This document shows positions 1 through 9,910 of a DNA stretch of 64,000 nucleotides, in pieces. Position 1 is the first letter of the stretch, and every line of letters starts with the position of its first letter. The DNA lies in the NCBI RefSeq assembly GCF_000018145.1, contig NC_009952.1, positions 1,364,001 through 1,428,000 of the forward strand, given 5' to 3'. Position numbers and translations under genes: made by a program. The stretch comes from Dinoroseobacter shibae DFL 12 = DSM 16493. Its GTDB lineage: Bacteria > Pseudomonadota > Alphaproteobacteria > Rhodobacterales > Rhodobacteraceae. A model generated the notes under the pieces. It searched no databases. It was not told where the DNA came from and was given only the letters and a program-made list of their open reading frames with translations.

Positions 1-631
1 GGACGATATCGACGGGCTTCTGACGGAAAACCGGATCTTCAAGCAGCGCAATTGCGACATTGGCGTGGTCACCGAGGAGGAGATCCTCGAATGGGGTTAT
101 TCCGGCGTGATGGTGCGCGGCTCGGGCCTGGCCTGGGATCTGCGCCGCGCGCAGCCCTATGAATGCTACGACGAGTTCGACTTCCAGATCCCCGTGGGCA
201 AGAACGGCGACTGCTACGATCGCTATCTCGTGCGGATGCAGGAGATGCGCGAGAGCCTCAAGATCATCCAGCAGGCCATCGTCAAGCTGCGCGAGACCAA
301 GGGCGACGTGCTGGCGCGCGGCAAGCTGACCCCACCGTCGCGGGCGGACATGAAGACCTCGATGGAGGCGCTGATCCATCACTTCAAGCTCTATACCGAG
401 GGGTTCCACGTGCCCGCGGGTGAGGTCTATGCCGCGGTCGAGGCGCCCAAGGGCGAGTTCGGCGTGTTCCTGAAATCCGATGGCACCAACAGGCCCTACC
501 GCGCCAAGATCCGCGCGCCCGGGTATCTGCACCTGCAATCGATGGACCATGTGGCCAAGGGTCACCAGCTGGCGGACGTGGCCGCGATCATCGGCACCAT
601 GGACGTGGTTTTCGGGGAGATCGATCGATGA
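1..631 (+). CDS. nuoD: NADH-quinone oxidoreductase subunit D, C-terminal part
   Basis: Quinone-site subunit of complex I (49 kDa family), located in the peripheral arm next to the membrane. The frame is open from the first bases and encodes about 209 C-terminal residues; the start lies outside the window. The family signatures [17 protein letters not shown] and the C-terminal segment ending in FGEIDR are readable. Its stop overlaps the ATG of the next small gene by 4 bases, so the two are probably translationally coupled. Identification is firm from the sequence and from the nuoE that follows. Confidence 0.97.
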   Translation, partial: DDIDGLLTENRIFKQRNCDIGVVTEEEILEWGYSGVMVRGSGLAWDLRRAQPYECYDEFDFQIPVGKNGDCYDRYLVRMQEMRESLKIIQQAIVKLRETKGDVLARGKLTPPSRADMKTSMEALIHHFKLYTEGFHVPAGEVYAAVEAPKGEFGVFLKSDGTNRPYRAKIRAPGYLHLQSMDHVAKGHQLADVAAIIGTMDVVFGEIDR

Positions 632-816
632 GCATGATGGTTGCACAGGTTGTGCTCGGCGTATCGCTGATCGGGATCTGCGTCGGGCTGGTCGTCGGTG
701 TGATGGGCGCGCTCAACCACCAGCGGGGCCGGCTGGTTCTGGGCGGCGCCCTGACCGTGATCGGCACCATCGCGCTGTTCGTCGCCATGGGCAGCTTCGG
801 GTCGGCGGCGGTGTGA
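628..816 (+). CDS. small two-helix membrane protein in nuo operon
   Basis: A 62-residue protein that starts at the ATGA overlap with the nuoD stop. It is almost entirely two hydrophobic helices (about residues 5-27 and 34-55) joined by a short NHQRGR loop, so it should be an integral inner-membrane protein. I do not recognise a family. Position and coupling between nuoD and nuoE suggest co-expression with complex I, perhaps as an accessory or assembly protein; that role is inference. Base composition matches its neighbours. Confidence 0.7.
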   Translation: MSMMVAQVVLGVSLIGICVGLVVGVMGALNHQRGRLVLGGALTVIGTIALFVAMGSFGSAAV

Positions 817-842
817 CCGCACCCGCCCCGGGAAACGAGAGA

Positions 843-959
843 ATGAAAGAAACGACCATGTGCCTGCCTTCGATCACCGCCCCTGTCGGGCCCGCCGCCT
901 GCAAGGTGGGTGCGCAGCGCGCCCCGCGTGGGGCGCTGTGCCGGGGAGATCGCGGATGA
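843..959 (+). CDS. possible 38-residue peptide between nuoD and nuoE
   Basis: A short open frame starting [10 protein letters not shown] and ending RGDRG. Its stop codon forms an ATGA overlap with the start of the next membrane protein at 956, the same coupling device used elsewhere in this operon. The upstream region has only a weak purine stretch as ribosome site, and no family is recognisable. It contains three cysteines. It may be a real coupling peptide or chance; I rate it below even odds. Confidence 0.3.
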   Translation: MKETTMCLPSITAPVGPAACKVGAQRAPRGALCRGDRG

Positions 960-1222
960 TGTGGATCGCGGTCGGGTTCGGGGCGGTTTTCGGTCTGTCC
1001 TTCTGGGCAAGTGCCGCGGCGGGGAAGGCATCACGTTCGTCCCTGCTGGGCATGATCGTCGGGCTGATCGCCCTTGCGGGCCTGTTGGTCGCCTATCTGG
1101 CCGGTTTGGCCATCTGGCTGCGCGCCGAGTTGCGCAGCTTTATCGAGACGTATTTACCGCAACTGGTCGAGCGGCTTCTGCTGATCCTCGAACAGGTTGC
1201 GCCACTGAGGGAAACGATCTGA
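956..1222 (+). CDS. small membrane protein with amphipathic tail
   Basis: An 88-residue protein starting at ATGATG (956, or 959 as alternative). Two hydrophobic segments (about 2-21 and 28-56) precede a C-terminal amphipathic stretch (about 57-85) rich in Leu, Glu and Arg. No family recognised. The stop shares its last base with the nuoE start (TGATG overlap), so it is co-translated with nuoE. The placement among complex I genes suggests a membrane accessory role, which is inference only. Confidence 0.65.
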   Translation: MMWIAVGFGAVFGLSFWASAAAGKASRSSLLGMIVGLIALAGLLVAYLAGLAIWLRAELRSFIETYLPQLVERLLLILEQVAPLRETI

Positions 1223-2430
1223 TGCTGCGTCGTCTTCACGCCGAACAACCCGCGGATTTCGCGTTCACGCCCGAGAATGAGGCCTGGGCGCTGACGCAGA
1301 TGACCAAGTTTCCCGAGGGGCGACAGGCCAGCGCGATCATTCCGATCCTGTGGCGCGCGCAGGAACAGGAAGGCTGGCTCAGCAAACCCGCCATCGAATA
1401 CGTCGCGGACATGCTGGACATGCCCTATATCCGGGCGCTGGAAGTGGCGACATTCTACTTCATGTTCCAGCTGCAACCCGTTGGATCCGTGGCGCATATC
1501 CAGATTTGCGGCACGACCTCCTGCATGATCTGCGGGGCGGAGGACCTGGTCGCGGTCTGCAAGGAGAAGATCGCGCCGCGCGCCCATCAGCTGAGCGCCG
1601 ATGGCAAGTTCTCTTGGGAAGAGGTCGAGTGCCTCGGTTCCTGTGCCAACGCGCCCATGGCCCAGATCGGCAAGGATTATTACGAGGACCTGACGGTGGA
1701 GAGCTTCTCGGCTCTGCTGGACAGGATGGCTGCCGGCGAGGTGCCCGTGCCCGGCCCGCAAAACGGCCGCTACACCTCGGAGCCTGCGGGCGGGTTGACA
1801 AGCCTGACCGAGTACGAGGCCGGCAAGGATCCCTATAACGCCTCCGCGCGTCTGGCGGTGGACCTGGGCGATACGCTCAAGCGGATCGACGGCTCCGAAG
1901 TGCCGCTGACGGCACCCTGGCTCGGCAAGGACGCCGCGCTGCCCAAGCCCGCGAACCGCCAGGACGCCCCGGTGGCAGAAGCCAAATCCGTTGCGGCCGA
2001 GGCCGCGCCCGACCCGGCGGTCGCGCCCGCAGCGACCCCTGCCGAGGCGCCCAAGGTCACGCCGACCGCCGTTCTGCCGGGGCAGGCCGAGTTGGCCACG
2101 CGCAAGGGCAACTGGAAGTACGGGGCCGCCGCCCCGCAGCAGGGCGCCAAGCCCAAGATGCTGGAGAGTGCCCGCGCGGGCGGTGCGGACGATCTCAAGA
2201 AGATCAAGGGCGTGGGCCCCAAGCTCGAGACCTTGCTGAACAGCATGGGGATTTATCATTTCGACCAGATCGCGGCCTGGTCCGACGCTGAACTCGCCTG
2301 GGTCGACGAGAACCTCGAGGGGTTCAAGGGACGGGCGTCGCGGGACGAGTGGGTCGCACAGGCGAAAACCCTTGCGTCGGGAGGAGAGACAGAATTTTCT
2401 TCCCGCGTTACAAAGGGTGACGTTTACTGA
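1222..2430 (+). CDS. nuoE: NADH-quinone oxidoreductase subunit E with long C-terminal extension
   Basis: The 24 kDa [2Fe-2S] subunit of the NADH-oxidising module. Cluster N1a ligands are visible as C96, C101, C137 and C141. At 402 residues it is far longer than the usual 165-240. Residues 230-320 form an Ala/Pro-rich linker that carries the motif at 285-300 (L-P-G-Q-A-E-L-A, then RKGNWKY). Residues about 322-402 form a helix-hairpin-helix domain ([23 protein letters not shown]). This terminal domain is repeated almost verbatim in the next gene. The start at 1222 overlaps the previous stop. Core function is certain; the job of the extension is unknown. Confidence 0.95.
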   Translation: MLRRLHAEQPADFAFTPENEAWALTQMTKFPEGRQASAIIPILWRAQEQEGWLSKPAIEYVADMLDMPYIRALEVATFYFMFQLQPVGSVAHIQICGTTSCMICGAEDLVAVCKEKIAPRAHQLSADGKFSWEEVECLGSCANAPMAQIGKDYYEDLTVESFSALLDRMAAGEVPVPGPQNGRYTSEPAGGLTSLTEYEAGKDPYNASARLAVDLGDTLKRIDGSEVPLTAPWLGKDAALPKPANRQDAPVAEAKSVAAEAAPDPAVAPAATPAEAPKVTPTAVLPGQAELATRKGNWKYGAAAPQQGAKPKMLESARAGGADDLKKIKGVGPKLETLLNSMGIYHFDQIAAWSDAELAWVDENLEGFKGRASRDEWVAQAKTLASGGETEFSSRVTKGDVY

Positions 2431-2459
2431 AAGCGTCTTGATTTAGGGGGAGAACCGGT

Positions 2460-3179
2460 ATGGCAACACAACGCAAAGACATGACCTGCACGATCACGTG
2501 CTGGGGGATTGGTGTCCTGTTGGGCATCATGACCACGGTTGGTTTGATGGTCGTGGGGTGGTCGTTCCTGCAAGGGGCGTTCATGGGCGTGCTCGCGTGG
2601 CTGATCGTGGGCGGCGTGCTGGCGGTTGCCGTATGTGGCGAGACCGGTCGGCCCAAAGACAACGCCGAGCAGATCCGGGCCGAGATGGCTGCGGCGCGCG
2701 AACGCGTGCGGGGCGCAACGCCCGGGATCACGCCCAAGCCCGCCCCCTCCGTGCCGGCGGATGTGCGCTCCAAGGTGCAACCGAGTGCGGCGCTGGCCGG
2801 GGAGGCCGAGTTGGCCGGTCGCAAGGGCAGCTGGAGCTATGACAGCGGGGCAGGCCATGCCAGCGGTGCCGGGCATGACGCTGGCACGGACGCGGCCAAG
2901 CCTGCGACCCTGACGGCGGCGCGCGATGGCAAGGCGGACGACCTCAAGAAGATCAAGGGCGTCGGTCCCAAGCTCGAAGAAATGCTGCACTCGATGGGGT
3001 TCTACCATTTCGACCAGGTCGCCAGCTGGTCGGAGCAGGAGTTGGCCTGGGTCGACGAGAACCTCGAAGGTTTCAAGGGCCGGGCGTCGCGCGATGAATG
3101 GGTGGCGCAAGCCAAACTGCTCGCCCAGGGCGGCGAGACCGAGTTCTCCAAGCGGGTCGATGGGGGCGATGTCTATTGA
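2460..3179 (+). CDS. membrane-anchored helix-hairpin-helix protein, paralogous to NuoE tail
   Basis: A 239-residue protein with two membrane segments at about 11-33 and 36-58, a charged and Pro/Ala-rich linker, the motif LAGEAELAGRKGSWSY at 112-127, and a C-terminal helix-hairpin-helix domain at about 158-239. That domain matches the NuoE extension with few changes ([38 protein letters not shown], ending in GGDVY). A good ribosome site (AGGGGGAGA) precedes the ATG. It is effectively the NuoE tail moved onto a membrane anchor, so tail duplication is likely. Function unknown; an accessory role for complex I is inferred from context. Confidence 0.85.
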   Translation: MATQRKDMTCTITCWGIGVLLGIMTTVGLMVVGWSFLQGAFMGVLAWLIVGGVLAVAVCGETGRPKDNAEQIRAEMAAARERVRGATPGITPKPAPSVPADVRSKVQPSAALAGEAELAGRKGSWSYDSGAGHASGAGHDAGTDAAKPATLTAARDGKADDLKKIKGVGPKLEEMLHSMGFYHFDQVASWSEQELAWVDENLEGFKGRASRDEWVAQAKLLAQGGETEFSKRVDGGDVY

Positions 3180-3181
3180 CC

Positions 3182-3412
3182 ATGCCCCAGCGCCCCGATC
3201 CCCAGGAGCAGGCCCGCGTGATGCAGGCCCGCACCGCCGCCATCGTGGTGGCGGCGACGATGGTGTTGTGGCTCGGGGCGCAATTTGCAGGGGGACAGAT
3301 GGGCCTGCCGGTCCGTTACGTCTTCCTGTTCGATTTTGCCGCACTGGCAGCGTTCTTCTGGGCGCTGGTGGTGGGGTTCAGACTCTGGCGGGCACGCCAG
3401 GCGAAGGAGTGA
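3182..3412 (+). CDS. DUF5337-like small membrane protein
   Basis: A 76-residue protein starting MPQRPDPQEQ just after the previous stop, with two hydrophobic helices (about 20-40 and 46-68) and a short basic C-terminus. Size, layout and position between nuoE and nuoF agree with the DUF5337 family found in Rhodobacterales nuo operons; that assignment is from memory of the family, not a search. Four bases separate it from nuoF, indicating one transcript. Function unknown. Confidence 0.75.
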   Translation: MPQRPDPQEQARVMQARTAAIVVAATMVLWLGAQFAGGQMGLPVRYVFLFDFAALAAFFWALVVGFRLWRARQAKE

Positions 3413-3415
3413 GAG

Positions 3416-4717
3416 ATGCTGCAAGATCAGGACCGGATCTTTACCAATATCTACGGGATGCATGACCGCACTCTGGCCGGAGCCCGCAAGCGCGGGCACT
3501 GGGACGGGACCGACAAGCTGATCCAGATGGGCCGTGACGACATCGTCAAGATCATGAAGGACAGTGGTCTGCGCGGGCGGGGCGGCGCGGGCTTCCCCAC
3601 GGGGCTCAAGTGGTCCTTCATGCCCAAGGAAAGCGACGGGCGGCCCCATTACCTGGTGGTGAATGCCGACGAATCCGAGCCGGGCACCTGCAAGGACCGG
3701 GAGATCATGCGCCATGATCCCCACACGTTGATCGAGGGCTGCCTGATCGCGTCCTTCGCCATGGGGGCCCATGCCAGCTACATCTATATCCGCGGCGAGT
3801 ATATCCGCGAGCGCGAGGCGCTGCAGGCGGCGATCGACGAGGCCTACGAGGCGGGGCTTCTGGGCAAGAACGCCGCCGGCTCCGGCTGGGATTTCGACCT
3901 CTACCTGACCCACGGGGCGGGCGCCTATATCTGCGGCGAGGAAACCGCTCTGATCGAGAGCCTGGAGGGCAAGAAGGGCATGCCGCGCATGAAGCCGCCC
4001 TTCCCGGCGGGCGCGGGGCTCTATGGTTGCCCGACCACGGTCAACAACGTGGAATCCATCGCCGTGGTGCCGACGATCCTGCGGCGCGGGGCCGACTGGT
4101 TCGCGCAGTTCGGGCGCCCCAACAACGCGGGCACCAAGCTCTTCGCGATCTCGGGCCATGTGAACCAGCCCTGCGTGGTCGAGGAGGCCATGAGCATCTC
4201 CTTCGAGGAGTTGATCGACAAGCATTGCGGCGGCATTCGCGGCGGGTGGGACAACCTCAAGGCGGTGATCCCCGGCGGGTCGTCCGTGCCGTGTGTGCGC
4301 GGCGAGAACATGCGCGACGCGATCATGGATTTCGACTACCTGCGGGGCGAGCTGGGCTCCGGCCTCGGCACGGCGGCGGTGATCGTGATGGATCAGTCCA
4401 CCGACATCATCAAGGCGATCTGGCGGCTCTCGGCCTTCTACAAGCACGAAAGCTGCGGCCAGTGCACGCCCTGCCGCGAAGGCACCGGCTGGATGATGCG
4501 GGTGATGGACCGGCTGGTGCGCGGCGAGGCGGAGGTCGAAGAGATCGACATGCTGTTTGACGTCACCAAGCAGGTCGAGGGCCACACGATCTGCGCGCTC
4601 GGCGACGCGGCGGCCTGGCCGATCCAGGGCCTGATCCGCAACTTCCGCGACGAGATCGAGGACCGGATCAAGGCGCAGAAGACCGGGCGCGTCACGGCGG
4701 CCCTGGCAGCCGAGTGA
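3416..4717 (+). CDS. nuoF: NADH-quinone oxidoreductase subunit F
   Basis: The 51 kDa subunit that binds NADH and FMN and carries cluster N3. The FMN loop [10 protein letters not shown] is at 54-63, the second glycine-rich segment [10 protein letters not shown] at 167-176, and the [4Fe-4S] ligands are C347, C350, C353 and C393. Length of 433 residues is standard. It accepts hydride from NADH at the tip of the peripheral arm and passes electrons toward NuoG. The stop overlaps the GTG start of the next gene by 4 bases. Confidence 0.98.
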   Translation: MLQDQDRIFTNIYGMHDRTLAGARKRGHWDGTDKLIQMGRDDIVKIMKDSGLRGRGGAGFPTGLKWSFMPKESDGRPHYLVVNADESEPGTCKDREIMRHDPHTLIEGCLIASFAMGAHASYIYIRGEYIREREALQAAIDEAYEAGLLGKNAAGSGWDFDLYLTHGAGAYICGEETALIESLEGKKGMPRMKPPFPAGAGLYGCPTTVNNVESIAVVPTILRRGADWFAQFGRPNNAGTKLFAISGHVNQPCVVEEAMSISFEELIDKHCGGIRGGWDNLKAVIPGGSSVPCVRGENMRDAIMDFDYLRGELGSGLGTAAVIVMDQSTDIIKAIWRLSAFYKHESCGQCTPCREGTGWMMRVMDRLVRGEAEVEEIDMLFDVTKQVEGHTICALGDAAAWPIQGLIRNFRDEIEDRIKAQKTGRVTAALAAE

Positions 4718-5106
4718 TCCGCGCGGCCGTCATATCGCTCCTCCTGGCTGGCCCCGCGTTCAGCCAGGAGTTGAGGCCCGCGCCGGACTACTATACCGAC
4801 GCGGTCTTTGCCGTGACCATGGCCGAGGCGCTGGCCACCGGCTGCGCCACCGTGGGCGTCGATATCGGCGCGGTGTCGGAGCAGATGACCCGGCTGGAGG
4901 CCCAGCTGTCCGAGGACGGGTTCGACACGGCCACGCCGTTCGAGCAGATGCTGGATCCCAGCGCGGTGTTCGATGCGATGGGGCGGGCGTTTCTGGCCAA
5001 GCACCCGATCGAGGGGCAGGGGACCGAGGCCGTTTGCAACGCCGCCAGCGCCGAGATCGCGGACGAGACCCTGATCGGGTCGCTGCTGCTGGAGGCGCCG
5101 CGATGA
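4714..5106 (+). CDS. exported DUF5333-like protein, first of a tandem pair
   Basis: A 130-residue protein with a GTG start in a GTGA overlap with nuoF. Residues 1-17 form a signal peptide ending in AFSQ. The mature part has [13 protein letters not shown] near its start and [17 protein letters not shown] near the end; both segments recur in the next gene. This fits the DUF5333 family of Rhodobacterales nuo operons (recollection, not a search). Two cysteines, one in each conserved block, could form a periplasmic disulfide. Function unknown. Confidence 0.75.
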   Translation: MIRAAVISLLLAGPAFSQELRPAPDYYTDAVFAVTMAEALATGCATVGVDIGAVSEQMTRLEAQLSEDGFDTATPFEQMLDPSAVFDAMGRAFLAKHPIEGQGTEAVCNAASAEIADETLIGSLLLEAPR

Positions 5107-5564
5107 GGGGCGCTGGTGCAGTTGCGGTGCTGGGGCTGTTGATGGGCTGCACGGCCCCAGTCTCCACGGGGATGCCCGTGGCACCGGCCACGGCGGAGAC
5201 CGAGACACCCAACCGGGCGGCGCTGCCGACAGAATTGCCGCCGGAGCTTTATGCCCTGGCCTTCGACCTGACCATGGCGCGGACCCTGGCGGCGGAATGC
5301 GGCGGCGGGGTTTCGGTGAACGAGGGGCTGACCGACACCATCCTGCAGGAAGCGACGCGCGATCTGTCGGTGCAGGGCTATACATCGGCGGATATCCAGC
5401 GCGTGCGCGAGACCCTGCCCGAGGCCCGGGTCGCCGCGGACCGCGCGGCCTATTACCAGAGCAACGCGATCACGCCGGACAACCCCGACAGCTTCTGCGC
5501 CGCCGCGCGGCGGGAGGCTTCGGCCCGCACCGGCATCGGCCGCTTCCTGGCGGTGGGCGCATGA
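5103..5564 (+). CDS. lipoprotein, second member of the DUF5333-like pair
   Basis: A 153-residue protein starting in an ATGA overlap. The N-terminus ends in a lipobox (LLMGC), so it should be a lipoprotein, unlike its neighbour, which has a plain signal peptide. The conserved blocks FDLTMARTLAAECG and SFCAAARREASARTGIG match the two blocks of the preceding protein in order and spacing, so I read the pair as a tandem duplication. Overlaps the following DUF3291 gene by 4 bases. Function unknown. Confidence 0.75.
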   Translation: MRGAGAVAVLGLLMGCTAPVSTGMPVAPATAETETPNRAALPTELPPELYALAFDLTMARTLAAECGGGVSVNEGLTDTILQEATRDLSVQGYTSADIQRVRETLPEARVAADRAAYYQSNAITPDNPDSFCAAARREASARTGIGRFLAVGA

Positions 5565-6079
5565 GCGCGGCGCAGACATACGCGGCCGCCGGGCATCACC
5601 TGGCGCAGCTCAATGTCGGGCGGTTGGTGGCCGAGACGGACGATCCGCGCGTGGCGGAGTTCATGGAGAATCTCGACCGCATCAACGGCCTGGGCAAGCG
5701 CATGCCCGGGTTCGTGTGGATGATGGAAGGCTCTGGCGCGCCGGACACCGGCAACACGGATGCCAAGATCGAGGGCGATCCGCGCTACGTGTCCAACCTG
5801 ACCGTCTGGGAGGACGTGGCGAGCCTGGAGACCTTCGTCTGGGGCACGATCCACAAGCAGTTCTATGCGCGTCGCGCCGAGTGGTTCGAGGCCCTTGGCG
5901 AGATGCATTTCGTGATGTGGTGGGTCCCCGCGGGCCACCGCCCGAGCCTCGACGAGGCTTTGGCGCGGCTTGCGCATCTCGAGACCCACGGAGACAGCGA
6001 CCACGCCTTCGGCTGGTCATATCTGAAAGAGGCGCGCCTGTGGAAGGACCACAGCTGCGCGCCCGTAGCGGCGGAGTAA
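5561..6079 (+). CDS. DUF3291 domain protein
   Basis: A 172-residue soluble protein. The sequence has the DUF3291 pattern: an N-terminal HHLAQLNVGRL strand, a central MPGFVWMMEG segment, LTVWEDVASLETFVWG, and MHFVMWWVPAGHRPSLDEA. Such proteins look like a dimeric alpha/beta barrel fold of the antibiotic-biosynthesis-monooxygenase type, but without an established reaction. The ATG overlaps the preceding stop and the gene lies 3 bases before nuoG, so it is part of the nuo transcript. Link to complex I unproven. Confidence 0.85.
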   Translation: MSAAQTYAAAGHHLAQLNVGRLVAETDDPRVAEFMENLDRINGLGKRMPGFVWMMEGSGAPDTGNTDAKIEGDPRYVSNLTVWEDVASLETFVWGTIHKQFYARRAEWFEALGEMHFVMWWVPAGHRPSLDEALARLAHLETHGDSDHAFGWSYLKEARLWKDHSCAPVAAE

Positions 6080-6082
6080 CCG

Positions 6083-8101
6083 ATGTCTGATCTGCGCAAA
6101 GTCGTCATCGACGGGATCGAAGTGGAAGTGGACGGGGCGATGACCCTGATCCAGGCCTGCGAGGAAGCGGGGATCGAAATCCCGCGGTTTTGCTATCACG
6201 AGCGGCTGAGCATCGCCGGCAACTGCCGGATGTGCCTGGTCGAGGTGGTGGGCGGGCCGCCCAAGCCCGCGGCCTCCTGCGCGATGCAGGTGCGCGATCT
6301 GCGGCCAGGGCCCGAGGGCCAGCCGCCGGTTGTGAAGACCAACTCGCCCATGGTCAAGAAGGCCCGCGAGGGGGTGATGGAGTTCCTTCTCATCAATCAC
6401 CCGCTGGATTGCCCGATCTGCGACCAGGGCGGCGAGTGCGACCTGCAGGACCAGGCGATGGCCTATGGCGTCGATTTCAGCCGCTTCCGCGAGCCCAAGC
6501 GCGCGGTCGAGGACCTCGACCTCGGGCCGCTGGTGGGCACGCATATGACGCGCTGCATCTCCTGCACCCGCTGCGTGCGCTTCACCACCGAGGTGGCGGG
6601 GATCACCCAGATGGGCCAGACCGGCCGGGGCGAGGATGCCGAGATCACGAGTTACCTCAACCAGACGCTCGACAGCAATTTGCAGGGCAATATCATAGAC
6701 TTGTGCCCGGTGGGTGCACTTGTCTCGAAACCCTACGCCTTCACCGCGCGCCCCTGGGAGCTGACCAAGACCGAGACCATCGACGTGATGGACGCGCTCG
6801 GCTCGAGCATCCGCGTGGACACCAAGGGGCGCGAAGTCATGCGCATCCTGCCGCGCAACCATGACGGCGTGAACGAGGAATGGATTTCCGACAAGACCCG
6901 CTTCATCTGGGACGGGTTGCGGCGGCAGCGGTTGGACAAGCCCTATATCCGCGAGAACGGCAAGCTGCGTCCCGCGTCCTGGCCAGAGGCGCTCTCGGCG
7001 GCGGCCACGGCCATGAGGGGCAAGGCGCTCGCCGGGATCGTGGGCGACCTGGCCCCGGTCGAGGCGGCCTATGCGCTCAGGCAGCTGATCGAAGGGCAGG
7101 GCGGTGTGGTCGAATGCCGGACCGATGGCGCCAGGCTACCCGCGGGCAACCGCTCCGGCTATGTCGGGACCGCTGCGATCGAGGAGATCGACACGGCCGA
7201 GATGATCCTGCTCGTGGGCACCAATCCCCGCGTCGAGGCGCCGGTGCTGAACGCGCGCATCCGCAAGGCCTGGGCGGGCGGCGCGGATGTGGGGCTGATC
7301 GGGCAAGCCGTCGATCTGACCTACGAGTACGCCCATATGGGCACGGATCGCGCGGCGCTGGCGGCCCTGGTCGACAAGGGGGTCTCCGACGAAACCCGCG
7401 AGAAGGACAGCCTGATCATCGTCGGGCAGGGCGCGTTGAACGAGGCCGATGGCGCCGCCGTTCTGGGCCATGTCATGGCCTTCGCCGAGGCGAGCAATTC
7501 GAAACTGCTGGTGCTGCACACCGCCGCCGGGCGCGTGGGCGCGATGGATGCGGGCTGCACCGCCGAGAACGGCATGGACGACGTGGCGAAGGCGGAGGTG
7601 GTCTACAACCTCGGCGCCGACGAGGTCGAGATCGCGCCGGGGCCCTTCGTGATCTACCAGGGCTCCCACGGGGATCGCGGCGCGCACCGGGCCGACGTGA
7701 TCCTGCCGGGGGCGGCCTATACCGAGGAACCGGGGCTCTTCGTGAACACCGAAGGGCGTCCGCAACTGGCGTTGCGCGCCAATTTCGCACCGGGCGAGGC
7801 CAAGGAGAACTGGGCGATCCTGCGCGCGCTGTCGGCGGAACTGGGTGCTACGCTGCCCTATGACAGCCTCGCGCAACTGCGCCAGGCGCTGGTCAAGGAT
7901 GTCCCGCACCTGGCAGAGGTGGACGCGGTGCCGCAAAACGAATGGCAGCCGCTGCCCAGGGGCACGCTCGGCAAGGCCGATTTCCGCGGCGTGATCGGCG
8001 ATTTCTACCTGACCAACCCGATCGCCCGCGCCAGTGCGCTGATGGGCGAGTTGAGTGCCGCCGCCAAGGCCCGCGGCAGCACGGCGATGGCCGCAGAATA
8101 A
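6083..8101 (+). CDS. nuoG: NADH-quinone oxidoreductase subunit G
   Basis: The 75 kDa electron-wiring subunit. The [2Fe-2S] ferredoxin domain has C37, C48, C51 and C66. The His/Cys cluster N5 site reads H106, C110, C113, C119. Cluster N4 ligands are C158, C161, C164 and C208. After about residue 225 comes the molybdopterin-oxidoreductase-like domain, which binds no cofactor in complex I. At 672 residues it is the shorter alphaproteobacterial/mitochondrial form. It is followed by the largest gap in the operon. Confidence 0.98.
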   Translation: MSDLRKVVIDGIEVEVDGAMTLIQACEEAGIEIPRFCYHERLSIAGNCRMCLVEVVGGPPKPAASCAMQVRDLRPGPEGQPPVVKTNSPMVKKAREGVMEFLLINHPLDCPICDQGGECDLQDQAMAYGVDFSRFREPKRAVEDLDLGPLVGTHMTRCISCTRCVRFTTEVAGITQMGQTGRGEDAEITSYLNQTLDSNLQGNIIDLCPVGALVSKPYAFTARPWELTKTETIDVMDALGSSIRVDTKGREVMRILPRNHDGVNEEWISDKTRFIWDGLRRQRLDKPYIRENGKLRPASWPEALSAAATAMRGKALAGIVGDLAPVEAAYALRQLIEGQGGVVECRTDGARLPAGNRSGYVGTAAIEEIDTAEMILLVGTNPRVEAPVLNARIRKAWAGGADVGLIGQAVDLTYEYAHMGTDRAALAALVDKGVSDETREKDSLIIVGQGALNEADGAAVLGHVMAFAEASNSKLLVLHTAAGRVGAMDAGCTAENGMDDVAKAEVVYNLGADEVEIAPGPFVIYQGSHGDRGAHRADVILPGAAYTEEPGLFVNTEGRPQLALRANFAPGEAKENWAILRALSAELGATLPYDSLAQLRQALVKDVPHLAEVDAVPQNEWQPLPRGTLGKADFRGVIGDFYLTNPIARASALMGELSAAAKARGSTAMAAE

Positions 8102-8105
8102 CAGC

Positions 8106-8130
8106 CGGGGCCGGGGAATTCCCGGCCCCG
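8106..8130 (+). promoter_or_regulatory. strong intraoperonic hairpin after nuoG
   Basis: A perfect 10-base stem (CGGGGCCGGG at 8106-8115 against CCCGGCCCCG at 8121-8130) with a 5-base loop containing part of GAATTC, starting 5 bases after the nuoG stop. There is no T tract after it, so it is not a classic intrinsic terminator. It may act as an mRNA processing or stability element that separates the nuoD-G and nuoH-N segments; that role is inference. Confidence 0.6.
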
Positions 8131-8374
8131 CGCCCTGCGGATTGCGTTTGTGATCACAGGGAAATCCCTCTCGGTTCGCATGTGCGCGACAAGAGCGCAC
8201 AACCCGCGGCTCGGAGGTGGCAAAGGCAGCCGGGATGCGGTTTACACCGGTATACCGGCGCCAGAGCGCGACACCGGATCGGACCACCACTTGACCGGCC
8301 CGATCCGCGAAAAAGACCAGGCATCAGGCGGGAGCCCCGACCCCGTCCGTACCAAGAGGGCGATGTGAGGAAAC
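8131..8374 (+). other. nuoG-nuoH intergenic stretch with a 12-base palindrome
   Basis: About 240 bases without a convincing gene, longer than any other gap in this operon. It holds a perfect 12-base palindrome, CCGGTATACCGG at 8247-8258, which could be an operator or part of an internal promoter. A 72-codon frame at 8150-8368 runs through it but lacks a ribosome site and recognisable sequence. The nuoH ribosome site (TGAGGAAAC) is at the end. Confidence 0.5.
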
Positions 8375-9412
8375 ATGGCTGATTTCTTTTCGACAGGACC
8401 GGGCATCGCCGTGCTCATCATCGCCCAATGCCTCGCGGTACTGGGGTTCGTGATGGTCTCGCTGCTGTTTCTCGTCTATGGCGACCGCAAGATCTGGGCG
8501 GCGGTGCAGATGCGCCGGGGCCCGAACGTCGTGGGCGCCTTCGGCCTGTTGCAGACCGTGGCGGATGCGCTGAAATACGTGGTCAAGGAAGTGGTCGTGC
8601 CCGCGGGGGCCGACAAGCCGGTCTTCATGCTGGCGCCCATGACCTCCTTCGTGCTGGCGATGATTGCCTGGGCGGTGATCCCGTTCAACGACGGCTGGGT
8701 TCTGGCCGATATCAACGTCGCGATCCTCTATGTCTTCGCCGTCTCCTCGCTGGAGGTCTACGGCGTGATCATGGGGGGCTGGGCGTCGAACTCCAAATAC
8801 CCGTTCCTCGGCTCCTTGCGCTCGGCCGCACAGATGATCTCCTACGAGGTGTCGATCGGCCTGATCATCATCGGCGTGATCCTGTCTACCGGGTCGATGA
8901 ATTTCAGCGCGATCGTGGCCGCCCAGGATGGCGATTTCGGCTTCTTCAGCTGGTACTGGCTGCCACACCTTCCCATGGTGTTCCTGTTCTTCATCTCGGC
9001 GCTGGCCGAGACGAACCGACCGCCCTTCGACCTGCCGGAGGCGGAATCCGAGCTCGTGGCGGGCTACCAGGTGGAATATTCCTCGACCCCCTTCCTGCTC
9101 TTCATGGCGGGCGAGTATATCGCCATCTTCCTGATGTGCGCGCTCATCACCCTGCTGTTCTTCGGTGGCTGGCTGTCGCCGATCCCGTTCCTGCCGGACG
9201 GCCCGATCTGGATGGTTGGCAAGATGGCGTTCTTCTTCTTCCTCTTCGCGATGGTCAAGGCCATCGTGCCCCGGTACCGCTACGACCAGCTCATGCGTCT
9301 GGGGTGGAAAGTGTTCCTCCCCTTCAGCCTGGCCTGGGTCGTGTTCGTGGCATTCGCCGCACAATTCGAACTCTTCGGCGGGGCCTATGCCCGCTGGGCA
9401 ATCGGAGGCTGA
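8375..9412 (+). CDS. nuoH: NADH-quinone oxidoreductase subunit H
   Basis: The ND1-type membrane subunit that forms the quinone tunnel with NuoB and NuoD. The protein has 345 residues with about eight membrane helices. Family signatures are visible: [15 protein letters not shown] near residue 37, EVSIGL, and the loop [23 protein letters not shown], whose acidic residues line the quinone/proton path. It starts a second block of the operon after a 273-base gap and is followed within 3 bases by nuoI. Confidence 0.98.
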   Translation: MADFFSTGPGIAVLIIAQCLAVLGFVMVSLLFLVYGDRKIWAAVQMRRGPNVVGAFGLLQTVADALKYVVKEVVVPAGADKPVFMLAPMTSFVLAMIAWAVIPFNDGWVLADINVAILYVFAVSSLEVYGVIMGGWASNSKYPFLGSLRSAAQMISYEVSIGLIIIGVILSTGSMNFSAIVAAQDGDFGFFSWYWLPHLPMVFLFFISALAETNRPPFDLPEAESELVAGYQVEYSSTPFLLFMAGEYIAIFLMCALITLLFFGGWLSPIPFLPDGPIWMVGKMAFFFFLFAMVKAIVPRYRYDQLMRLGWKVFLPFSLAWVVFVAFAAQFELFGGAYARWAIGG

Positions 9413-9415
9413 CAC

Positions 9416-9910
9416 ATGGCACAGATGGACTACACCCGCGCGGCCAAGTACTTCCTGCTGTTCGACTTCTTTGCAGGCTTCAAGCTCGGTCTGAAGTACT
9501 TCTTCAAGCCCAAGGCAACCCTCGCCTATCCGCATGAAAAGGGCCCGCTCTCCCCGCGGTTCCGGGGCGAGCACGCCTTGCGGCGCTATCCCAACGGGGA
9601 AGAGCGCTGCATCGCCTGCAAGCTGTGCGAGGCGATCTGCCCGGCTCAGGCCATCACCATCGACGCAGAGCCGCGCGATGACGGCTCACGCCGGACCACG
9701 CGGTATGACATCGACATGACCAAGTGCATCTATTGCGGCTTCTGCCAGGAAGCCTGCCCGGTGGATGCCATCGTCGAGGGGCCGAATTTCGAATTCGCCA
9801 CCGAGACCCGCGAAGAGCTTTTCTACGACAAGGAGAAGCTGCTGGATAACGGCGAACGCTGGGAGGCCGAGATTGCCCGCAACCTCGAACTGGACGCGCC
9901 GTACAGATGA
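9416..9910 (+). CDS. nuoI: NADH-quinone oxidoreductase subunit I
   Basis: The 23 kDa ferredoxin-like subunit that binds clusters N6a and N6b. The two motifs are C65, C68, C71, C75 and C104, C107, C110, C114, with the fourth cysteine of each feeding the other cluster. An amphipathic N-terminus contacts the membrane. 164 residues is the usual alphaproteobacterial length. The stop overlaps the next start by 4 bases. Confidence 0.98.
   Translation: MAQMDYTRAAKYFLLFDFFAGFKLGLKYFFKPKATLAYPHEKGPLSPRFRGEHALRRYPNGEERCIACKLCEAICPAQAITIDAEPRDDGSRRTTRYDIDMTKCIYCGFCQEACPVDAIVEGPNFEFATETREELFYDKEKLLDNGERWEAEIARNLELDAPYR

Noticed and set aside
8150-8368. 72-codon frame in the nuoG-nuoH gap
   Set aside because: No ribosome site, no hydrophobic or domain pattern, and it spans the palindrome; more likely non-coding.
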